From contig NZ_GL476314.1 in the NCBI RefSeq assembly GCF_000148725.1, forward strand, positions 156,165 to 220,164: a stretch of 64,000 nucleotides of DNA, read 5' to 3'. The translations under genes and the position numbers were made by a program. Each line of letters opens with the position of its first letter. Position 1 is the first letter of the stretch. A model generated the notes under the pieces. It saw nothing but the letters and a program-made list of their open reading frames with translations. It ran no database searches and had not been told where the DNA came from. Source of the stretch: Roseibium sp. TrichSKD4. Its GTDB lineage: Bacteria; Pseudomonadota; Alphaproteobacteria; Rhizobiales; Stappiaceae. Below are positions 39,836 to 48,948 of this stretch, piece by piece.

Positions 39836-40893
39836 GCGAGAATGTAGAAACCACTTCCTGCTGCGGATCGGCTGCGGCGAAACCCACCGTATGGAGACAG
39901 CTGAAGCCTTATGTAGCGACACCCTGGAGCTTTGTTGTCGGAATTCCGGCCATCGTCGGTGTTCTTGATCCTGATCAGTTCACGGACGTGGTGCTGTTTG
40001 CGATAAAGGCTTTTGGCAGCACCTTACCTTACATTTTGTTTGCCGTTGTGCTGATTGCATGGCTCAAGGCGTCAGGCGCTGAGGCTTATGTTGGGCGTGC
40101 GTTTAAGGGGCGGGAAGTCCAGGCCATTGTCCTAGCCGCGCTATTCGGTGGTCTGGCGCCATTCTGCTCTTGTGAGGTGATCCCTTTCATTGCGGGCCTT
40201 CTGGCCGTTGGAGCGCCTTTGTCTGCGATCATGGCCTTTTGGCTGTCATCACCGCTCATCGACCCGCCAACGCTTTTGATAACTGCGGCTTCTCTTGGCT
40301 GGCCATTTGCAATCGGAAAAGCTGTCTTTGCGGTTGCTCTGGGTCTGTTCGGTGGGTTCATCGTTCGGGCCATGCTGACTGCTGGATTGTTTTCCAATCC
40401 CGTTAAACCGGTTTCCGTCAGCGGCTGTGGCTGCGGGCCAAACCCGTTTAACGGAACGCCGGTCTGGGCCTTCTGGAAAGAAGAAAAGCGTTCAACAGTG
40501 TTTCGGTCAGAGCTCATCGCCAATCTTCTGTTTTTAGCAAAGTGGCTGGCTCTTGCCTATGTGCTGGAAGCCTTGTTGGTGACCTATGTTCCGGCGGATT
40601 TAATCGCGCGTGTTGTCGGCGGGGAAGGACTGCTTCCGATCATCATTGCGGCACTTGTCGGCATGCCGGCTTATCTCAACAGCTATGTTGCACCCCCGCT
40701 TCTGGCCGGTCTTGTTGATCAGGGCATGAGCAATGGGGCTGCCATGTCATTCATCATTGCCGGGGCTGTCAGTTCCATACCGGCGATGGCTGCTGTTTGG
40801 TCGCTTGTAAAACCTAGCGTTTTTGCGACCTACTTGGGACTGGGGTTTGTCGGGGCTGTACTGTCCGGTGCGATTTATCAGCTGGTGATTTGA
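39832..40893 (+). CDS. ArsP/SO_0444-type permease (metal or organoarsenical efflux)
   Basis: A 353-residue inner-membrane permease of the DUF318 family with about 8-10 helices. GGLAPFCSCEVIPFIAGLLA contains the CSC-type motif of this family, and PAYLNSYVAPPLLAGLVDQG is the second half's counterpart. Extra thiols lie in the N-terminus (TTSCCGSA) and the central loop (SGCGCGPNP), a feature of the copper/zinc-linked SO_0444 group rather than classic ArsP. Substrate: a soft metal or trivalent organoarsenical, undecided. It is translationally coupled to the ArsR gene. Confidence 0.85.
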   Translation: MSENVETTSCCGSAAAKPTVWRQLKPYVATPWSFVVGIPAIVGVLDPDQFTDVVLFAIKAFGSTLPYILFAVVLIAWLKASGAEAYVGRAFKGREVQAIVLAALFGGLAPFCSCEVIPFIAGLLAVGAPLSAIMAFWLSSPLIDPPTLLITAASLGWPFAIGKAVFAVALGLFGGFIVRAMLTAGLFSNPVKPVSVSGCGCGPNPFNGTPVWAFWKEEKRSTVFRSELIANLLFLAKWLALAYVLEALLVTYVPADLIARVVGGEGLLPIIIAALVGMPAYLNSYVAPPLLAGLVDQGMSNGAAMSFIIAGAVSSIPAMAAVWSLVKPSVFATYLGLGFVGAVLSGAIYQLVI

Positions 40894-40996
40894 CCTCTTG
40901 AAAAGTCTTATCTGATTGACAGAAAACAATTACCGGAGCCTTGTGCTCCGGTATTGGGACGCTAATCTGCCATTCCTGTCATCAGAGAGTATTTCC

Positions 40997-42094
40997 ATGA
41001 AGGTTATTGTTGTTGGAGCTGGTGTCTCCGGCTTTTCCGCTGCTTGGGCGCTTGTCAAAAAGGGTGTTGAGGTCACGCTGATCGAGCAGGGACCGATCCC
41101 CAACCCTTTGTCCGCATCTGGAGATCAGCACCGTATCATCCGACGCGCTTATGGCGGCCAAGGTGGATATCAGCGCCGAATTGGCGACGCTTATGCGGCA
41201 TGGGATGCCATGTGGGATGATCTGGCGGAGAAGCATCTGGTCGATACTGGCTTTCTGCTTCTGTCGCAGGTTCAAGGAGATGATGGCGATACCTACCTGC
41301 AAGGCCTGAAAGACGGGGGATATCCCGTCGATGAAATGACACCGGAAGAGACTGCGACCCGTTTTCCGTTTGTTGATCCAGAGACCATCCGGTTCGGCGC
41401 CTTCAGTTCAGAAGGGGGCGTATTGTTGTGCCAAAAAATTGCGACCGGTATGCGTGACTGGCTGACGAACTCTGGCGCGACCTTGCTTGAAAATACACGT
41501 GTTTCAGCCGTAAATGCCGAGCGCGGTGAGGTGACACTTGAAGAAGGTACAACCTTGAGCGCCGATCATGTCGTGGTTACAGCAGGCGCTTGGACGCTCG
41601 GGCTGTTGCCGTCCCTTTCCAGTGACCTAACGACCTACCGCACGGCAGTTGCCTATCTCACACCTCCCGAGGATTTGCGCGCAGCATGGGAGAATGGCCC
41701 AACCATCTTGGATGTTGGCGGAACGGTGGACGGGTATGTGCTTCCGCCCGTGGCCGGGACAGGGCTTAAAGTCGGGGCTGGGGTTCACAAGCGCGTAAGC
41801 GGCCCGAATGAGGGACGTGATCCGGAAGACGGGGAAGGCATCACCATCAGGAACCTGTTCGGCCCGCCCTTTGCGCGGATAGAAGAATATGGTGTCGCTG
41901 ACGTTGTGACCTGTGCTTACACCTTCACGCGCGATGAGCATTTCTTTGTAAAGTCGGAAGGAAAACTGACGGCTGTGTCCGCATGCTCTGGGCATGGCTA
42001 CAAGTTTGGGGCTGTTGTCGGACAGAAAATCGCCGAAGGCGTGACCTCCGGCGATCTTGGAAAAACGCGCATCTGGTTAGAGGCGCGAGACTAA
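40997..42094 (+). CDS. FAD-dependent oxidoreductase (DAO family)
   Basis: A 365-residue flavoenzyme. The N-terminal dinucleotide motif is KVIVVGAGVSGFSAAWALVK with VTLIEQGP. HRIIRRAYGG follows the FAD site, a position and pattern I associate with monomeric sarcosine oxidase and N-methyl amino acid oxidases. The C-terminal ACSGHGYKFGAVVGQKIAEG closes the FAD-binding fold; in sarcosine oxidase the flavin is attached to a Cys in a similar place, and here a Cys is present (SACSGHGYKF). ATG 40997 is chosen because it begins the Rossmann motif. The substrate is probably a secondary amine. Confidence 0.82.
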   Translation: MKVIVVGAGVSGFSAAWALVKKGVEVTLIEQGPIPNPLSASGDQHRIIRRAYGGQGGYQRRIGDAYAAWDAMWDDLAEKHLVDTGFLLLSQVQGDDGDTYLQGLKDGGYPVDEMTPEETATRFPFVDPETIRFGAFSSEGGVLLCQKIATGMRDWLTNSGATLLENTRVSAVNAERGEVTLEEGTTLSADHVVVTAGAWTLGLLPSLSSDLTTYRTAVAYLTPPEDLRAAWENGPTILDVGGTVDGYVLPPVAGTGLKVGAGVHKRVSGPNEGRDPEDGEGITIRNLFGPPFARIEEYGVADVVTCAYTFTRDEHFFVKSEGKLTAVSACSGHGYKFGAVVGQKIAEGVTSGDLGKTRIWLEARD

Positions 42095-42103
42095 AATAGA
42101 GCC

Positions 42104-42613
42104 TCAGATAGACGTTGTTTTGGAGGAGAGCATACGCTTGAGCACGTTGTCCTTTTGAACAAAGTGGTGCCACAGCGCGCCCGCAATGTGCAGCACGACA
42201 AGGACCACAATCACCTTTTCCATCAGGTGATGTGGTCCGCCTGCTTCCCGAACCCTAAAGAACCACATGGCGATGCCGCTCAATGGGGCGATGAAAAGGG
42301 CTGCATAAAGCAGAAAATGGGCAGCCTTGGCAGCTAGATCCTGCAGTTTGGGGGCGGGGGCAGGTGGCGGTGCGCCATGAATAAAACGCAGGGCAATCCG
42401 CGCTATCATCAGGATCAGAACAGTAACACCGAGCCAGATGTGGGCATTCCCAAGAGTGAAGTCCATTGTTCCCGGCGTCTGGCCGTCTCGCAGGGCGTGG
42501 CCGTATTCTTCAATGCCCTCTGCAAAAACGATTTGAAACAAAATCAGGGCGGCTATAGCCCAGTGCAGGATTATCTGCGTCTTGCTGTAGGTTTCAGGAT
42601 GTACGCGTCCCAT
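42104..42613 (-). CDS. Cytochrome b561-type di-haem membrane protein
   Basis: A 169-residue protein with four helices. The haem ligands are expected in KTQIILHWAIAALILFQIV (His in helix 1), AHIWLGVTVLILMIARIALR (helix 2) and VLVVLHIAGALWHHFVQKD (two His in helix 4). The layout matches bacterial b561 (CybB), which passes electrons between quinones and periplasmic acceptors. It is convergent with the FAD oxidoreductase gene, 9 bp apart. Confidence 0.88.
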   Translation of the reverse strand: MGRVHPETYSKTQIILHWAIAALILFQIVFAEGIEEYGHALRDGQTPGTMDFTLGNAHIWLGVTVLILMIARIALRFIHGAPPPAPAPKLQDLAAKAAHFLLYAALFIAPLSGIAMWFFRVREAGGPHHLMEKVIVVLVVLHIAGALWHHFVQKDNVLKRMLSSKTTSI

Positions 42614-42713
42614 GGTGAGCCTTTAAACGTTGGTTTGACTTTTTGGCAAAAGCCCCAGCGGGCATCCACCTTGCCAACGATATAGCTTTCCTTGCGAGAA
42701 ATACGCACATACA

Positions 42714-42755
42714 AATATGTAAGAAAATGTACAGGAAGAAAACATCTTCCTGTAC
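42714..42755 (-). terminator. Terminator of speE
   Basis: A perfect 11-bp stem GTACAGGAAGA / TCTTCCTGTAC (42729-42739 with 42745-42755, 5-nt loop). Leftward it is followed by ATTTTCTTACATATT, 8 nt beyond the speE stop. Confidence 0.75.
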
Positions 42756-42762
42756 GAAATTA

Positions 42763-43635
42763 TCAAGCTGTTTTGCGACCTTCTTCAACGGCATCCAGAA
42801 TGAAGCGCGGCAAGGCAAATGCTGCTGCGTGAACCTCTGGTGTGTAGTAGCGCGTTTCGATGGCAGCTGCTTCAAACCGTTCCGTCAAGACCGAAACCGG
42901 CGTTGATCGCAGGTCCGTGTTATCGGTTGCCCATCCAAGCGCCATGTGGCCACCAAAATACGTCGGGATGGCGGCGATGTAGGCTGCTGCATCCTTATAG
43001 ATGCGGCTAAAGCGCTGAACACTCGTCACGAGTTCGCCGCGTTGCAGGAAGGGTACCCCGTTTTGGGTGACCAAAATGCCCCCGGGTGTCAGGCAGCGAT
43101 GAACGTTGCGATAAAACTCTTCGGAGAAGAGAACGGCTCCGGGGCCTTGCGGATCGGTGCTGTCGACAATCACCACATCGAAGCTGCGATCTGTTTCGGC
43201 CATGAACTTCATGCCGTCTGCAATGACCAGCTCAAAGCGAGGATCATCCAGAACACGGGTGTTGAAATCGGCGAAATGCTCTTTTGAGAAGTCGACGACC
43301 GACCGGTCGATTTCGACCTGAGCCAGTGTTTCGACGGAGGTGTGTTTCAAAACCTCTTCTGCCAACCCGCAGTCGCCGCCGCCAACAATCAGAACATTGC
43401 GCGCGTTGCCGTGAGCCATCAACGGCACATGGGACATCATCTCGTGATAGATGAACTCATCGGCTGTGGTGACCTGTGTGATGCCATCCAGCATCAGGAC
43501 CTTGCCGAAGACCGGATTGGAAAAGAGCACCAAATCCTGGTGCTCTGTCTTTTCCTGGTAGAGGATTTCATCGCAGCTGTAGCTGACTTGAACTCCGGGG
43601 TGGAGCGTCTCGTTAAAAGTCAATCCGTTGCTCAT
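42763..43635 (-). CDS. speE: Polyamine aminopropyltransferase (spermidine synthase)
   Basis: A 290-residue enzyme that transfers the aminopropyl group of decarboxylated S-adenosylmethionine to putrescine. LMLDGITQVTTADEFIYHEM and NVLIVGGGDCGLAEEVLKH give the family's substrate loop and nucleotide site, and VVIVDSTDPQGPGAVLFSEE contains the catalytic aspartate region. Its start overlaps the speD stop by 4 bp (43632-43635), so the two enzymes that act in succession are translationally coupled. Confidence 0.95.
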   Translation of the reverse strand: MSNGLTFNETLHPGVQVSYSCDEILYQEKTEHQDLVLFSNPVFGKVLMLDGITQVTTADEFIYHEMMSHVPLMAHGNARNVLIVGGGDCGLAEEVLKHTSVETLAQVEIDRSVVDFSKEHFADFNTRVLDDPRFELVIADGMKFMAETDRSFDVVIVDSTDPQGPGAVLFSEEFYRNVHRCLTPGGILVTQNGVPFLQRGELVTSVQRFSRIYKDAAAYIAAIPTYFGGHMALGWATDNTDLRSTPVSVLTERFEAAAIETRYYTPEVHAAAFALPRFILDAVEEGRKTA

Positions 43636-44150
43636 TCCACCTCTTTGCCTCGCAAAAGTTCCGACACGGCCGAGCGGCCTGGTTTGAAGGCTTCGTTCAA
43701 AACGTCAACGCATTTTTCGGGCATTGCATCCCCGCACATGAACACGTCGAAGGCGGCATATCCGACCTCTGGCCAAGTGTGTACGGAAATGTGGCTTTCG
43801 GCCAGCACGGCAACACCACTTACACCCGTTGGTTCAAACGGATGCAGATGAATGTGCAGCAATGTGGCACCTGCCTCGTCAACGCAGCGACGAAGCGTTT
43901 CTTCCATAAAATTAAGATCATCTAGACGCTCAGCGTCATAAAGATCGATGATCAGATGCGCACCAGCGCAGCGGACCCCTTCTCTTTCAATGAAATGGTC
44001 CAGCCTGTCGTCAGCTTCAGTAGCCTTGGACACGGCGGAGTTCAGTTCTTCCTTCTGGGTGGTGCTTCTTGGCCCGGCAACACAATTTGTGCCTTCTTCA
44101 ACACGGGCCGCCAAGTCCATCCCCAGTTGGAAGAGGGCGGTATTTGGCAT
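43632..44150 (-). CDS. speD: S-adenosylmethionine decarboxylase proenzyme
   Basis: A 172-residue pyruvoyl-dependent enzyme. The self-cleavage site is the serine in LAESHISVHTWPEVGYAAFD (cut between Glu and Ser), and FMCGDAMPEKCV follows with the catalytic Cys region. The first 45 residues are an extension rich in polar residues; shorter SpeH-type proteins start near EREGVRCAGAHLIIDLY. It supplies decarboxylated SAM to SpeE, its downstream partner. Confidence 0.93.
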   Translation of the reverse strand: MPNTALFQLGMDLAARVEEGTNCVAGPRSTTQKEELNSAVSKATEADDRLDHFIEREGVRCAGAHLIIDLYDAERLDDLNFMEETLRRCVDEAGATLLHIHLHPFEPTGVSGVAVLAESHISVHTWPEVGYAAFDVFMCGDAMPEKCVDVLNEAFKPGRSAVSELLRGKEVE

Positions 44151-44280
44151 TACGCTCTCCCCAACCAGCAGATGAAACCCGGACTATTTCCGGCGCGTTT
44201 GCTATACATATAAACCGGTTGTTCCACAACAGCCGATCTGAAGAGTTTCTTCTGTTACGCTTAATATAACCGCGAAAGGT

Positions 44281-44877
44281 GTGGGTGTGAGTATAGAAAT
44301 ACGGGTCCTGACAGGCAGTGACTTGGTCAAAAATCTCCCAAAACTTGCCGAGTTGCGAATTAATGTCTTTAAGGACTGGCCCTATCTTTACGAAGGGTCG
44401 CTTGAATATGAAGAAAAGTATTTGGCACGTTATGCAAAAACGGACGGGGCCGTGATTGTCGGCGCTTTTGATGACGGCGATCTTGTGGGGGCTGCAACGG
44501 GTGAGCCGCTGGACAAGGAGGTGATCCAGTTCCGCAAACCATTCGAGGATCTCGGATTTTCACCAAGCCGAATTTTCTATCTCGCGGAATCGGTTCTCGA
44601 TTCCAAGTACCGTGGCCGCGGGATCGGGCATCGATTTTTTGACGAGCGAGAGGCGCATGCAAAGCGTCTTGGATATTCGCAGACCGCTTTTTGCTCGGTG
44701 GTGCGGTCTCTGGACCATCCTGCCCAACCGGCAGATTACCGTCCACTTGACCCCTTCTGGAAAAAGCGCGGCTATGATGTTGTTGATGGTTTGATTGTGC
44801 ATTTCCCTTGGCAGGACGTTGGCGACCAGCAGGAAACAGAAAAGCCGATGCAGGTTTGGATGCGTGATCTTTTATGA
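44281..44877 (+). CDS. GNAT-family N-acetyltransferase
   Basis: A 198-residue acetyltransferase. The acetyl-CoA pyrophosphate loop is visible in VLDSKYRGRGIGHRFFDERE (RGRGIG), preceded by IFYLAESVL on strand 4. The C-terminal half has DPFWKKRGYDVVDGLIVHFP. The substrate is not identifiable. It starts at GTG 44281; GTG 44287 is also possible. It is divergent from speD with 130 bp between. Confidence 0.82.
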   Translation: MGVSIEIRVLTGSDLVKNLPKLAELRINVFKDWPYLYEGSLEYEEKYLARYAKTDGAVIVGAFDDGDLVGAATGEPLDKEVIQFRKPFEDLGFSPSRIFYLAESVLDSKYRGRGIGHRFFDEREAHAKRLGYSQTAFCSVVRSLDHPAQPADYRPLDPFWKKRGYDVVDGLIVHFPWQDVGDQQETEKPMQVWMRDLL

Positions 44878-44907
44878 AAAAAAACCGGGCGCGATGCGCA
44901 CCCGGTT
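44874..44907 (-). terminator. Terminator of the SIMPL gene
   Basis: AACCGGG (44883-44889) pairs with CCCGGTT (44901-44907), extended by GCG/CGC inside the loop. Leftward the stem is followed by nine T, overlapping the stop of the convergent GNAT gene. Confidence 0.8.
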
Positions 44908-44933
44908 GTCGAAGCAGACCACTTTCATTGAAC

Positions 44934-45716
44934 TTAGTCTTCGATCAGTTCCCATTTGATTGTAACTGACGCTTGCAGTGTGTTTTCGCCAGCCTCAACA
45001 GGGACACTGTCCGCGGCCATCGCCATGGCTTCCATGCGCAGACCGCGCGGGGCAGGTGTGTAGCTGCCATTTTCTGAAATTTGCAGGACTTCACCAAGTC
45101 GGCTGCCGGCTGCTTCGGCATAAATTTCAGCCTTCTTGCGTGCGTTCTCAACTGCCTTTTTCCGAGCTTCGTCCATCTTGCTTTCAGGATCGCTGACCTG
45201 AAACGAGATGCCTCCGATCTGGTTTGCGCCGCTTTCCACAACTGTGCTCAGAAGGTCACCGAGCCTGTCGAGATCGCGGACATTCACTGTGACGCCGTTG
45301 CGGACATCATAACCAACAATTTTCGGAGCCTTGTTTTGCGCCCGTTTGGAGTGGTCATACCTAGGGTAAATGGAAAAGCCGCTGGTCTTGATGTCTTTGG
45401 CTTCAATTCCAGCTGACTTAATCTCGTCAATCACCGCCTTCATGGCCTTGGAATTCGCGCTGAGGGCTTCCGGTGCCGTGTCTCCAGGGGAGACGACTTG
45501 CGTCGTGATGACAGCCATATCTGGTGCGACGCTGATCTTGCCTTCACCAGAGATGGTGATGTGCGGAACTATATGCTCCTCGGCTTTCGCGAGACTGGGA
45601 GCAAAAGCGGCAAGGCTTAAGCCCAATGCAACAATTACTGGCAGCGCATTGCGTTTCAACAAAGCTGTTGGGGATAGGGAGACAAGAGATTGATTTGAAA
45701 TAGCAAGGGATTTCAT
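44934..45716 (-). CDS. SIMPL-domain (DUF541, YggE-like) periplasmic protein
   Basis: A 260-residue exported protein. A long signal region is visible up to about residue 45 (LPVIVALGLSLAAFAPSLAKA). The SIMPL domain follows: PHITISGEGKISVAPDMAVI, the conserved ITTQVVSPGDTAPEALSANS and the tail GENTLQASVTIKWEL. E. coli YggE is linked to oxidative stress defence; the biochemical role is not established. It is a single gene with its own terminator. Confidence 0.9.
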   Translation of the reverse strand: MKSLAISNQSLVSLSPTALLKRNALPVIVALGLSLAAFAPSLAKAEEHIVPHITISGEGKISVAPDMAVITTQVVSPGDTAPEALSANSKAMKAVIDEIKSAGIEAKDIKTSGFSIYPRYDHSKRAQNKAPKIVGYDVRNGVTVNVRDLDRLGDLLSTVVESGANQIGGISFQVSDPESKMDEARKKAVENARKKAEIYAEAAGSRLGEVLQISENGSYTPAPRGLRMEAMAMAADSVPVEAGENTLQASVTIKWELIED

Positions 45717-45813
45717 TTATGGGAATGACCTCTTTGTTTAACTGGTTGCAGCAACATCTGCCTGGAATACGGCAGAGCCATGACCGGAGAATTCAGCCGG
45801 TGTTCATTTGCTT

Positions 45814-46899
45814 TCAAGCTTTAGCAATATCTGGGTTTTCTGCGATTTTCCCATCTGCAGAAAGCAAGACTGCGATCGGTCTGGAGGTTGGGAAACGGGC
45901 ACAAATGATCATAATTATGACGGTCAGTGGAACACACAGCACCATGCCGACCACACCCCAGATAGCCCCCCACAGCGCAAGTGACAGCATAATTATGATG
46001 CCGGAAAGGTTCAGGCTTGAACCCATCAATTTCGGCTCAATCAGATTGCCGATGGCGAACTGGATGAAGCCCAAACCAAATGTGATGACAAAAAACGGCG
46101 TCAGGCTATCGTAGTAGACCAGAGCCAGCATGCTCGGGAAAATGACACCGATCATGGATCCTATCGTGGGTATGTAGTTTAGCAAGAACGCAATGAATCC
46201 GAAAAGAGCTGCGTAGGGCAGCCCCATCATTGTGAGGATCACGCTGGTGAGTACGCCCGTTGCAATGCTGACGGCGGTTTTGATGCCAAAATAGTGTCGA
46301 ATGCTCTCGTTGATTTCGGCGCGAACCCTAAACGCAGCTTCCGCCTTGGCCGGATTTGAAAACAGACGAGCGAACTTGATGTCGAACGTTGATTGTTCCA
46401 GAAGCAGAAACAGCGTGTAGATGAAGACAAGAGATGCGGAGCTGGCGATTTGGGTAACGAAGCCTGCGCCCGCCGTGACCATGCGCTGCACGCCGCCTTC
46501 CGGCAGGAGGTCGTTGAAATCAATTGGGTCGCTGAGCTTGAAAGTTGCCGTGATTTGAGTGACGAGATCGTTCAATCGTGCCTGATAAGTCGGCGCATCC
46601 CGGGCAAGGTCCGCAAGGTTTGCAGCAACCATGTCAAAAACAACCGTAGCTGCAACGAAGATCACAACCAGCGACAAACCAAGCGACAGCCATCCGGGAA
46701 GAACTGGCTTTCCGGAGCGCGACGGTGCGCGTGCCAGAGAAGCTGATAAGGCGTTGATCAAGTACCAGAGCATCAATGCGATGACAAAAGGCAACAAAAG
46801 GGATCGACCCGCCACCAACAACCAGCCGGTCAGACAAACCAGAATGAGGCTGAGGGTGACGGTCAAGAGAGAAGAGCGCATTGAAAGGCCTTGAGACAA
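45814..46899 (-). CDS. AI-2E family (PerM/TqsA-like) membrane permease
   Basis: A 361-residue protein with about 7-8 helices in the AI-2E pattern: SLILVCLTGWLLVAGRSLLL at the N-terminus, a soluble segment (residues 90-140), then FGFIAFLLNYIPTIGSMIGV and the C-terminal IIMLSLALWGAIWGVVGMVL with VPLTVIIMIICARF. Members are linked to autoinducer-2 export, ion antiport or unknown solutes. ATG 46881 (MRSSLLTV) is a possible later start. Confidence 0.88.
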   Translation of the reverse strand: MSQGLSMRSSLLTVTLSLILVCLTGWLLVAGRSLLLPFVIALMLWYLINALSASLARAPSRSGKPVLPGWLSLGLSLVVIFVAATVVFDMVAANLADLARDAPTYQARLNDLVTQITATFKLSDPIDFNDLLPEGGVQRMVTAGAGFVTQIASSASLVFIYTLFLLLEQSTFDIKFARLFSNPAKAEAAFRVRAEINESIRHYFGIKTAVSIATGVLTSVILTMMGLPYAALFGFIAFLLNYIPTIGSMIGVIFPSMLALVYYDSLTPFFVITFGLGFIQFAIGNLIEPKLMGSSLNLSGIIIMLSLALWGAIWGVVGMVLCVPLTVIIMIICARFPTSRPIAVLLSADGKIAENPDIAKA

Positions 46900-47068
46900 A
46901 AGACAATTGCCTTATCGGTACCTTGTCTTTGCTCCAAGAGCTACCCTTGGAAATGGATAGAGATAGGGGATGTGTGTTGAAACCGTCTTGCCCCATCAAA
47001 CGACCGCCTATATACGGATGCTGTTGCAGTCAGCAGTGGCGACTCATGTCGTGCAAATGATCTGCTGT

Positions 47069-47145
47069 GGGCCTGTAGCTCAACTGGTTAGAGCCGTCCG
47101 CTCATAACGGATTGGTTGGGGGTTCGAGTCCCTCCGGGCCCACCA
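47069..47145 (+). tRNA. tRNA with CAT anticodon (Ile2 or elongator Met)
   Basis: 77 nt including encoded CCA. Acceptor stem GGGCCTG pairs with the 3' strand CGGGCCC (one mismatch or wobble at the seventh pair). D-arm AGCTCAACTGGTTAGAGC, anticodon loop CTCATAA (CAT) and T-arm GGGGGTTCGAGTCCCTC are all present. CAT can be elongator Met or lysidine-modified Ile2; the GGGCC acceptor end leans to Ile2. The integrase gene begins 97 bp downstream, so the 3' end of this tRNA is the probable chromosomal attachment site. Confidence 0.93.
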
Positions 47146-47241
47146 TTCTTTCTTTTTTTCTCTATAATTCAAAAAGATATTGAAATTCATGGGTTTGTTT
47201 GGCCTACTCTACTCAAAATCTCTACTACAAACGGAGGGCGA

Positions 47242-48948
47242 GTGGCCAAGGTACAGGGTCTGGTTCGGCAGGGAACGAAGTATTATTACAGGAGGGCCGT
47301 CCCCCCAAATTTGCACCCCGTTGCAAACAAGAAGGAAGTCTGGATAGCTCTTCAAACCTCGGATTATCATCGGGCGTGTCGATTGGCGCGGGAGGCTGCG
47401 ACGGCAACGGACGTATATTTTGCGGAGTTACGGTCTGGAAAGACGAGAGCGAAGTCAGCTGAGGAAATCTTTAGCCGACCTATCTCCGAACTGGATTTGC
47501 AACTGGCTGCGAAAAGGCATCTTTGGGAACGTGAAAAGCGGGAAAAAACCGCTGCTGGTGATAATGTCGAAGAGACCGTGGAGTACCTGTCGTTGCTTCG
47601 AAGGGCTTATGATGAAGAAGCCCAGTTGATTTCGTCGCTTGAGGAGATCGTCACTACAATTGTCAGAGAACATTTTCCTCAGATAGAGCTAACCACTGCG
47701 GTGGATACGTCCACCGACATTCCCATCACAACCATTGGCGAAAGAAAGCCTGAATGGTGGAAGCTGATAGAGTTGGTTCGCCGAGCTGAAATGGAGCATG
47801 CACAAAGGCGTTTGAACCGGGCTCAGGGAGGGCATGGGGATGCTGCAATCGATCCTCTTTTTGCCGATATTGCATCCTTCGCAGCGCAGCCGCAATTGGA
47901 TCGGGATGAGCATGTATCCATTGGCACGCTCATAGATCGGTTTCTAAAAGACCCACGACGCAGCGACCTCACCGAAAGTGCAGACAAGAAATATATCGTC
48001 ACTTTTCGTGTTCTTAAGGAAGTGGTGGGGGCTGATTTTCCGGTAAAGGATGTTACACGTAGACACTGTGCTGAAGTGCAAGAGCTGATTGCTGGGTTAC
48101 CCAAGAATATGGTGAAGTTGAAGCCGTACGATGGGCTCGATCTTCGCGCCTGTATCGCCCTACGTGCCAAAAGGAATGACCCTGCATTGTCTGCTGGGAG
48201 CGTAAAGGTCTATACACAGACGCTCTCCGCTTTCTTTAACTACGCGATCGATAGAGGTGTGCTCGAGCACAATCCAGCTTCTCGCTTGACGTTGTCTGGC
48301 GGTCGGTCCGAAAGAGTGCGTCGGCCCTACAAAATTGAGCACATCAACCAAATTTTAGCGGGGCTGAGTGACTGGTCATCAGAAAAGACAATCAGTTGGC
48401 GATACTGGGTGCCATTGATAGCTATCTTTTCCGGAATGCGGATGGGGGAAATCGTCTCTCTGCACGTGTCGGAGGTGGTCGACAAAGGCGCTCTCGGGAC
48501 GGCTTTTCAGTTGACCCATTCGGCAGATCGTCCGCTTAAAAACAAGGGGGCGGAGCGTACTGTACCCGTTCACCCGGCTCTTATTGATCTCGGCCTATTG
48601 GGCTTTATCGACCAAAGGGTGAAGGAGAAATCGCTACTCCTTTTTCCCGACCTCAATGGCAATAGCCACGAGGAGCGGGCCCATGCTTTCCAGCGTCGAT
48701 ATGAGTACTTCCAGAAAAGGAAGTTGGGTATTCGTGATCAGGGTGTCTCGTTTCACTCTTTCCGCCATAATTTCCGCGATGCGCTACGTGAGTGCGGTGT
48801 GCCAATTGACACCACAAGGGCATTGGGCGGATGGAGCAGAGGTGGTGGAATTGAGTTTCACTATGGCGAGGGTACGAGTTTTGCCACTCTGGCGAAATGG
48901 ATGTCGAAGGTGACCTATCCCGGACTAAACCTTGTGATCCTTCTTTGA
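47242..48948 (+). CDS. Tyrosine recombinase / island integrase
   Basis: About 568 residues. The N-terminus (VAKVQGLVRQGTKYYYRRAV, RACRLAREAATATDVYFAEL) is the DUF6538-like module of phage-type integrases. The core DNA-binding domain lies about 230-360. The catalytic residues are visible as Arg in IFSGMRMGEIVSLHV, His-x-x-Arg in FHSFRHNFRDALRE, and Tyr in IEFHYGEGTSFATLA. GTG 47242 is chosen because GGAGG ends 4 nt before it; the open frame extends into the tRNA. It points away from the tRNA, as is usual for tRNA-integrated islands. Confidence 0.9.
   Translation: MAKVQGLVRQGTKYYYRRAVPPNLHPVANKKEVWIALQTSDYHRACRLAREAATATDVYFAELRSGKTRAKSAEEIFSRPISELDLQLAAKRHLWEREKREKTAAGDNVEETVEYLSLLRRAYDEEAQLISSLEEIVTTIVREHFPQIELTTAVDTSTDIPITTIGERKPEWWKLIELVRRAEMEHAQRRLNRAQGGHGDAAIDPLFADIASFAAQPQLDRDEHVSIGTLIDRFLKDPRRSDLTESADKKYIVTFRVLKEVVGADFPVKDVTRRHCAEVQELIAGLPKNMVKLKPYDGLDLRACIALRAKRNDPALSAGSVKVYTQTLSAFFNYAIDRGVLEHNPASRLTLSGGRSERVRRPYKIEHINQILAGLSDWSSEKTISWRYWVPLIAIFSGMRMGEIVSLHVSEVVDKGALGTAFQLTHSADRPLKNKGAERTVPVHPALIDLGLLGFIDQRVKEKSLLLFPDLNGNSHEERAHAFQRRYEYFQKRKLGIRDQGVSFHSFRHNFRDALRECGVPIDTTRALGGWSRGGGIEFHYGEGTSFATLAKWMSKVTYPGLNLVILL

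Noticed and set aside
47121-47145. A right-hand attachment-site copy of the tRNA 3' end
   Set aside because: I looked for the T-arm to CCA segment elsewhere up to 64,000 and did not find it; the other island end is probably outside the window.
47116-47241. Integrase start inside the tRNA gene
   Set aside because: The frame is open by chance through the tRNA; GTG 47242 has a proper ribosome-binding site and begins the family N-terminus.
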